From: Candidatus Sulfotelmatobacter sp.
GTDB taxonomy: Bacteria > Acidobacteriota > Terriglobia > Terriglobales > Acidobacteriaceae
Direction of reading: 5' to 3'
DNA length: 64,000 bases
NCBI GenBank assembly: GCA_030041475.1
Contig: JASHNU010000068.1
Span: forward strand, 1-64,000
In this document: one piece after another, positions 59,998-64,000 of the stretch
How the letters are laid out: each line of letters begins with the position of its first letter
How positions within the stretch are numbered: position 1 is the first letter of the stretch
The notes under the pieces: model-generated
What the model was told of the DNA's origin: nothing
Database searches by the model: none
What the model saw: the letters and a program-made list of their open reading frames with translations, nothing else
Made by a program: the position numbers and the translations under genes

Positions 59998-62835
59998 CTA
60001 AAAGGTCGTGGCCACCGTAAACCGGAACGTCTTGCGCGGCTCCCGCAACAGGAAGTTCGGCGCGTAGGTATTCACTGCCAGGTGATAGGTGTAATCACCC
60101 GCTGCCCCCGGTGGGAACATGGAGCGCGTAATCGGTATCGGCGGTGTAGCACCTTCGTCGAGCCGCAGCGGATTGTACGCCCAATAAATGCGGAACGGAG
60201 CATTCACGACGGGCAGGAACATCTGCAGTTCGAGTCCCGTCGATGCGCGAGGCCTCCAGTTGGTCTGCCCGAGCACCTGTAACTGCTGTGACGGTTGCGG
60301 ATTCAGACGCGCATTTCCTATGCAATTGTAGCCGGCGTCGAGGGCCGGACAACCGAAGTACGTGCTGATCACGGTGTCGTATTGAACCTGTGCAATCTGC
60401 AGCTGGGAACGCCGCAGAATCGGATCGATGCCGGTGTCGAGGAAAGGAGCAATGGCCACCGGCCCGGCGATCGTAATGCGGTACTCCAGGTTCGTCCAGA
60501 TGCTCATGTCGCCGCCGGGGAACACGATCTGATCGACTGGAATGGGAACGGTCCAGTTCCCCTGCCGCGGATTCAATGGATTCTTCGGAACCGGTGTTCC
60601 GTCCGGGTTGGTGAGGACGATCGCATTCGCGTTGGGGAGAAACGCGATCGGCGAGACCGATCGGATGTCGAAACCGCGGATGTCGTTCTCGCCGCCCATG
60701 TAGAAGCGCTGGAACGGCGGTGCCACCAGGCCACCCCAGCCGCTGATAAACGACCCGTTCACGCTGTAGCCGATCGTATTGCGCTTGTGCTGGACCGGAT
60801 AAAATCGCTTGTATTGAATAACCGGGCGCACCGACCGGACGGTGCCGCCGATGCCTGCAAACTCCACGCCCGTGGTCATCTGGTGGCCGCTGTGCGGCGA
60901 AATTCCGCTATCCAAAGTGTTGAATGAAAAGTTGGGATAAATCTTGCTGGTAATGATGCCATTCACCGCTACCGGCCCTGAAATGCCGCGGAAGGCAAGG
61001 TACTCGAAAAGATTTTTCGATGCCGTGCTCAAAGGCAGAAGGTTCGAACGGTCGAGCGAGTACGTGATGCCGACGCGCTTCGGCAGCCGGAAGGCATGGC
61101 GTACGGGATAGCTCAAGGACGTATTGAATCCCACCGCGGATTGCGAGTAGTTCTGCAGATTTTGCAAGACTGCGCTGGGCAGATTCAGCGTCTGCCCACT
61201 GAAGATGGAAAGTTGCCGCGCCTGGTCGTACTTGATCCGGTTGCCGAACACCGAGACGCCGAACTGCAACGGCCGGTCAAACATGTACGGCTGGGTGTAT
61301 CCAACGAGAACATTGCGCGCCAGGTTTCCCAGGCTCAGCTGGAAATTGAAAGTCTCGCCCCGGCCCATCAGGTTGTTGGTGGAGTAGTTCAGTCCGATGA
61401 ACGCGCCTTCGAGCCCGCTGACGCCGCCGTTGAGTCCGATGCTGTTCTTGCCCTTTTCATGCACCTTGAGCGTCAGGTCCACCAGTCCGTTCTTTTCGTC
61501 CAGTTTCTTGTCGGTGACGTTCGGATCGTCTGCTTTCAGTTGATCGAAGTAAGACAGCTGATTCAATCGCAGCAGGCTCAGTTCCCACAGACGGGAGTTG
61601 TAGACGCCACCTTCCTCGAGCGCCAGTTCGCGGCGGATCACTTTGTCGCGAGTGGTGGTATTGCCCACGAATTCGATGCGGCGCACGTAAAACTGCTTGC
61701 CTTCGTCCACGTCAATTTCCACGTTCACCAGTTTCTTGTCTTCGTCGAAGCTGGTGTTCGGGACGGGAGTGAAGTTGATGTATCCGTACTCGCCGTAAGC
61801 TTTCCGCAGATTTTCGAGGCCCTTGGCGATTTTTTCGCGACTGAATACGTCGCCGTCCTTGAGCGGGAACAGGGCGCGCAGGCCAGCGTTATTGGTGATG
61901 GCCTTGTTGTTCTTGAACGTGATCTTGCCCAGCCGGTATTTGTCGCCTTCCTCGACCGGCATGGTAATGTCGACGGCCTTGCCCGGACCGGATTGCAGCA
62001 GCCAAATGTGAAAGCCCTTATGTCCAGTGTCGTGAATCTCGGTTTTGGGATCGTTCACGACAACTTTGAAATAGCCGCGGTTCTGGTACTCCGCGCGCAC
62101 GCGCTCCGTATCTTCTTCCAGCTTGGTGGCGTCGTAGGTCTTGGCGAACAGCGCTTCGAGGAAAATGGAGTGAGGAATACCGATGGGCTTCAGGTTCTTC
62201 ATGGCCGCTCGCAGCACGCGGCTCTTGATATTCTTGTTGCCCTCGAACCTGATCTTGCCGACTTTGACCTTTGGCCCTTCCTTGATCACAAATGTAATCC
62301 CCACGGCCGCTGGTGGAATATCTCGTTTTTCGGTGCGAATGGTGGCGAACTGGCGGCCATGCTCGGCCAGCAGATTCTTGATCGAGACTTCTGCCTTCTT
62401 GATGCGAGTTGGGTCGTATTGGCTCTCTACCACCAGACCGACCTTGTCCTGCTTGAACCGATCGAGAATGTCGCTGGTCGAAACCGAACTGGCTCCGACG
62501 TAATTGATTTCACGGATGGTTGGCTTTTCCTTGACCTGCACGATGATCCGCCAGCCCTTCGGCGTTTGCTCGCGCATGAACCGGATGTCTTCGAAGTAGC
62601 CGGTATTCCACAGAGAGTTGAAGTCGCGTTCCAGTGACGCCGGATCGTAAATATCGCCCGGCTTGGTGAAAATGCGGGCCTTGATGGTGTCAGCAGGAAT
62701 GCGCCGGTTCCCGTTGACGACAATTTCCGAGATGAGGTCGCTTTGCCCCAAGGCGAGCGCGGAGACCATCAAAATCATGCCCGCCAGCAGCAGGCAAGTG
62801 GTGCTCAGCCGTCGGCCCATTCGGAGCTGTTTCAT
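59998..62835 (-). CDS. bamA: Outer-membrane protein assembly factor BamA
   Basis: About 945 residues. Signal peptide (STTCLLLAGMILMVSALALG), then five POTRA domains (about 35-410; e.g. ISEIVVNGNRRIPADTIKAR, KVGKIRFEGNKNIKSRVLRA, FYVRRIEFVGNTTTRDKVIR) and a 16-stranded barrel (about 450-945). The conserved loop-6 region appears as FYMGGENDIRGFDIRSVSP, a G-x-x-x-R-G-F/Y variant of the VRGF motif. Inserts outer-membrane beta-barrels. Longer than E. coli BamA mainly in barrel loops. ATG 62835 or 62820 start; GAGG lies close before the former. Followed by skp on the same strand. Confidence 0.96.
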   Translation of the reverse strand: MKQLRMGRRLSTTCLLLAGMILMVSALALGQSDLISEIVVNGNRRIPADTIKARIFTKPGDIYDPASLERDFNSLWNTGYFEDIRFMREQTPKGWRIIVQVKEKPTIREINYVGASSVSTSDILDRFKQDKVGLVVESQYDPTRIKKAEVSIKNLLAEHGRQFATIRTEKRDIPPAAVGITFVIKEGPKVKVGKIRFEGNKNIKSRVLRAAMKNLKPIGIPHSIFLEALFAKTYDATKLEEDTERVRAEYQNRGYFKVVVNDPKTEIHDTGHKGFHIWLLQSGPGKAVDITMPVEEGDKYRLGKITFKNNKAITNNAGLRALFPLKDGDVFSREKIAKGLENLRKAYGEYGYINFTPVPNTSFDEDKKLVNVEIDVDEGKQFYVRRIEFVGNTTTRDKVIRRELALEEGGVYNSRLWELSLLRLNQLSYFDQLKADDPNVTDKKLDEKNGLVDLTLKVHEKGKNSIGLNGGVSGLEGAFIGLNYSTNNLMGRGETFNFQLSLGNLARNVLVGYTQPYMFDRPLQFGVSVFGNRIKYDQARQLSIFSGQTLNLPSAVLQNLQNYSQSAVGFNTSLSYPVRHAFRLPKRVGITYSLDRSNLLPLSTASKNLFEYLAFRGISGPVAVNGIITSKIYPNFSFNTLDSGISPHSGHQMTTGVEFAGIGGTVRSVRPVIQYKRFYPVQHKRNTIGYSVNGSFISGWGGLVAPPFQRFYMGGENDIRGFDIRSVSPIAFLPNANAIVLTNPDGTPVPKNPLNPRQGNWTVPIPVDQIVFPGGDMSIWTNLEYRITIAGPVAIAPFLDTGIDPILRRSQLQIAQVQYDTVISTYFGCPALDAGYNCIGNARLNPQPSQQLQVLGQTNWRPRASTGLELQMFLPVVNAPFRIYWAYNPLRLDEGATPPIPITRSMFPPGAAGDYTYHLAVNTYAPNFLLREPRKTFRFTVATTF

Positions 62836-63146
62836 CCTCAACCAAAGCCACTGAAATGAATGGGATGGGGCAAACACTGCGCTCTCGGCGCAGGCGCGTC
62901 CGGGCACAACAAGATTCTCCTGATGAAAGCGAAAAGGAATCGCTACGACCTCAGCCTCTGGGATGTAAGAAAACTGCCATTATACGGTAGAGCAATGGGA
63001 AGCGTCCAAGTTGAGGCGTTATGCGGGCATTCAGCCCGCAGCCGAAATCCTGAGCGAAGCGAAGATCTTCTCACCGAACAGTCTTCGCATCTGGATCGCT
63101 TCCGGTCAGTTTGAAACCCGTGTTGAGCCTCGCACGCCCCTTGCTA
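62836..63146. other. Intergenic region upstream of bamA with a REP-like stem
   Basis: About 310 bp without a supported gene. TGCGGGC-attca-GCCCGCA at 63022-63040 is a perfect stem, followed by CCTGAGCGAAGCGAAG, which resembles the dispersed repeats elsewhere in the window. The bamA promoter should lie here. Confidence 0.5.
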
Positions 63147-64000
63147 CTATTGCTTGGCGTTTGGCTGGATTCGTTCTACCTCCACCAAGACGGAATAAAA
63201 CGTCGCTGAGTTGCCCATGTCGGTAAGTTTTTCTGAGGTCAAAGCATTGATACTCTGGAAGCCGGGCGTCATCTTGGCCCAGTTCAGATGGGCCGAGACT
63301 ACGCCCGGTTGAACCTTGCCATCAACCCGCGCCCGCAAGAGCATCTCCCCTCGCCCGTTGAACACCCGGACGCGATCGCCTTCGCGTATGCCGCGCGCCT
63401 CGGCGTCCGTGGCGCAAATCTCGAGCAGGCCGGGTTCTTCCATTTCCTGCACTGCAGGCAGGTTGGAAAAGGTGGAATTCAGAAAGTTATCCGCCTTGCG
63501 CGCCAGCAACTCCAGCGGAAGCTTGTTGACGTTTTTTCCATGCCGCGATTCGGTCGGCGGCGTGAAATCTGCCACGGGATCCAGCCCCTGCGCCTGCAGC
63601 GCTTCGTTGTAAAGCTCTGCTTTTCCTGAAGCCGTGCGGAAGTTGCCATTGGCAAATGGAAGGAATGGCTCATCGGAACGTGTACGGACAGCCGCCCTCG
63701 GCTGTCCAGCCGAGCTAGATGCCGCAAAGTTAAACCTTACATGCTCCTGCTCCAGCCGCTCGCGGTCGATTCCCTGCATCCACGGATCTTTCTTCGTAGA
63801 ATCCAGTGCCAGGTCGATCATTTCGTCCACAGTTTCATGAAAGCATTTTTCCTGAAATCCCATGCGCTCCGCGAGCACCCGGAACACTTCAACATTCGGG
63901 CGGCATTCGCCGAGCGGCGCAATCGCCTGATTTGACACCTGAATGTAATAGTGTCCGTACGCCTTCTGCAGATCCTTGTGCTCGAAGAAAGTCGTCGCCG
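63147..64000 (-). CDS. Molybdopterin-dependent oxidoreductase, C-terminal part
   Basis: The gene runs off the right edge; the frame is open from 64000 leftward (TTFFEHKDLQKAYGHYYIQV precedes the first in-frame GTG). Molybdopterin oxidoreductase features: QVSNQAIAPLGECRPNVEVF, RTASGKAELYNEALQAQGLD, and the dinucleotide-binding C-domain LLEICATDAEARGIREGDRV, VSAHLNWAKMTPGFQSINAL. The C-domain LTSEKLTDMGNSATFYSVLV is complete to the stop. Substrate cannot be told from this part. A palindromic repeat lies in frame inside the gene at 63686-63707. Confidence 0.9.
   Translation of the reverse strand, partial: ATTFFEHKDLQKAYGHYYIQVSNQAIAPLGECRPNVEVFRVLAERMGFQEKCFHETVDEMIDLALDSTKKDPWMQGIDRERLEQEHVRFNFAASSSAGQPRAAVRTRSDEPFLPFANGNFRTASGKAELYNEALQAQGLDPVADFTPPTESRHGKNVNKLPLELLARKADNFLNSTFSNLPAVQEMEEPGLLEICATDAEARGIREGDRVRVFNGRGEMLLRARVDGKVQPGVVSAHLNWAKMTPGFQSINALTSEKLTDMGNSATFYSVLVEVERIQPNAKQ
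63686..63707. repeat. Perfect palindrome inside the molybdopterin oxidoreductase gene
   Basis: GGACAGCCG-ccct-CGGCTGTCC, a 9-bp stem with a 4-base loop. It encodes the residues GQPRAAVR in a loop that separates conserved blocks, so it appears to have inserted in frame. Confidence 0.65.

Noticed and set aside
61096-62637. 513-codon open frame antisense to bamA
   Set aside because: Shadow of the POTRA region; no start signal, no recognisable domain.

Overview
The window looks like a chromosome segment of a GC-rich Gram-negative member of the Acidobacteriota (class Terriglobia, Koribacter-like). This is an inference from: a very large TonB-dependent receptor with an N-terminal carboxypeptidase-regulatory domain, BamA and Skp (outer membrane), a B12-dependent class II ribonucleotide reductase, families of GC-rich palindromic repeats next to a REP-associated transposase remnant, and many short overlapping operons. 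No rRNA, tRNA, CRISPR array, intact insertion sequence or prophage was seen.

Layout. 1-4600: 3' end of nrdJ, then a decayed patch (REP-like palindromes, a frameshifted RAYT transposase, a degraded gene tail), an Ig-domain exported protein and a DUF302/DUF202 pair. 4800-9800: rpiA, a PilZ-TM-TonB fusion, an S9 peptidase, and a LuxR-type regulator with a degenerate receiver coupled to a membrane protein. 9813-23906: an exopolysaccharide locus headed by two CRP/FNR-like dyads: export lipoprotein/secretin-like protein, chain-length protein, a BY-kinase-like protein lacking Walker A, a priming glycosyltransferase, a polymerase/ligase, a GT4, a double GT4, then rmlBACD for dTDP-L-rhamnose. No flippase is visible.

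23945-30993: a six-gene tryptophan-kynurenine-3-hydroxyanthranilate degradation operon. Its standout member is a single ORF fusing 2-amino-3-carboxymuconate semialdehyde decarboxylase to tryptophan 2,3-dioxygenase, so an early and a late step of one pathway sit on one polypeptide. Kynurenine formamidase is not in the window.

31051-48872: a diguanylate cyclase, then a pyrimidine/nucleoside region: pyrR, deoC with two aldehyde dehydrogenases (one a double-domain ALDH16-like protein), cdd-deoA-nupC, a ureide-permease-like transporter with dihydropyrimidinase, an LLM-class oxidoreductase, an NCS1 permease with a beta-ureidopropionase-like nitrilase, and ribokinase. Together these take up and salvage or degrade pyrimidine nucleosides down to acetyl units, beta-amino acids and pentose phosphate; the first reductive step (dihydropyrimidine dehydrogenase) is missing, which makes the LLM oxidoreductase interesting.

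49077-64000: the 1244-residue TonB-dependent receptor, a conserved unknown plus recJ, an alpha/beta hydrolase, alr, a TonB, skp and bamA, and the 3' part of a molybdopterin oxidoreductase running off the right edge.

Start sites were set by ribosome-binding sites and by ATGA/GTGA/TGATG overlaps where possible. All functional calls rest on motif recognition by eye; no database search was run.
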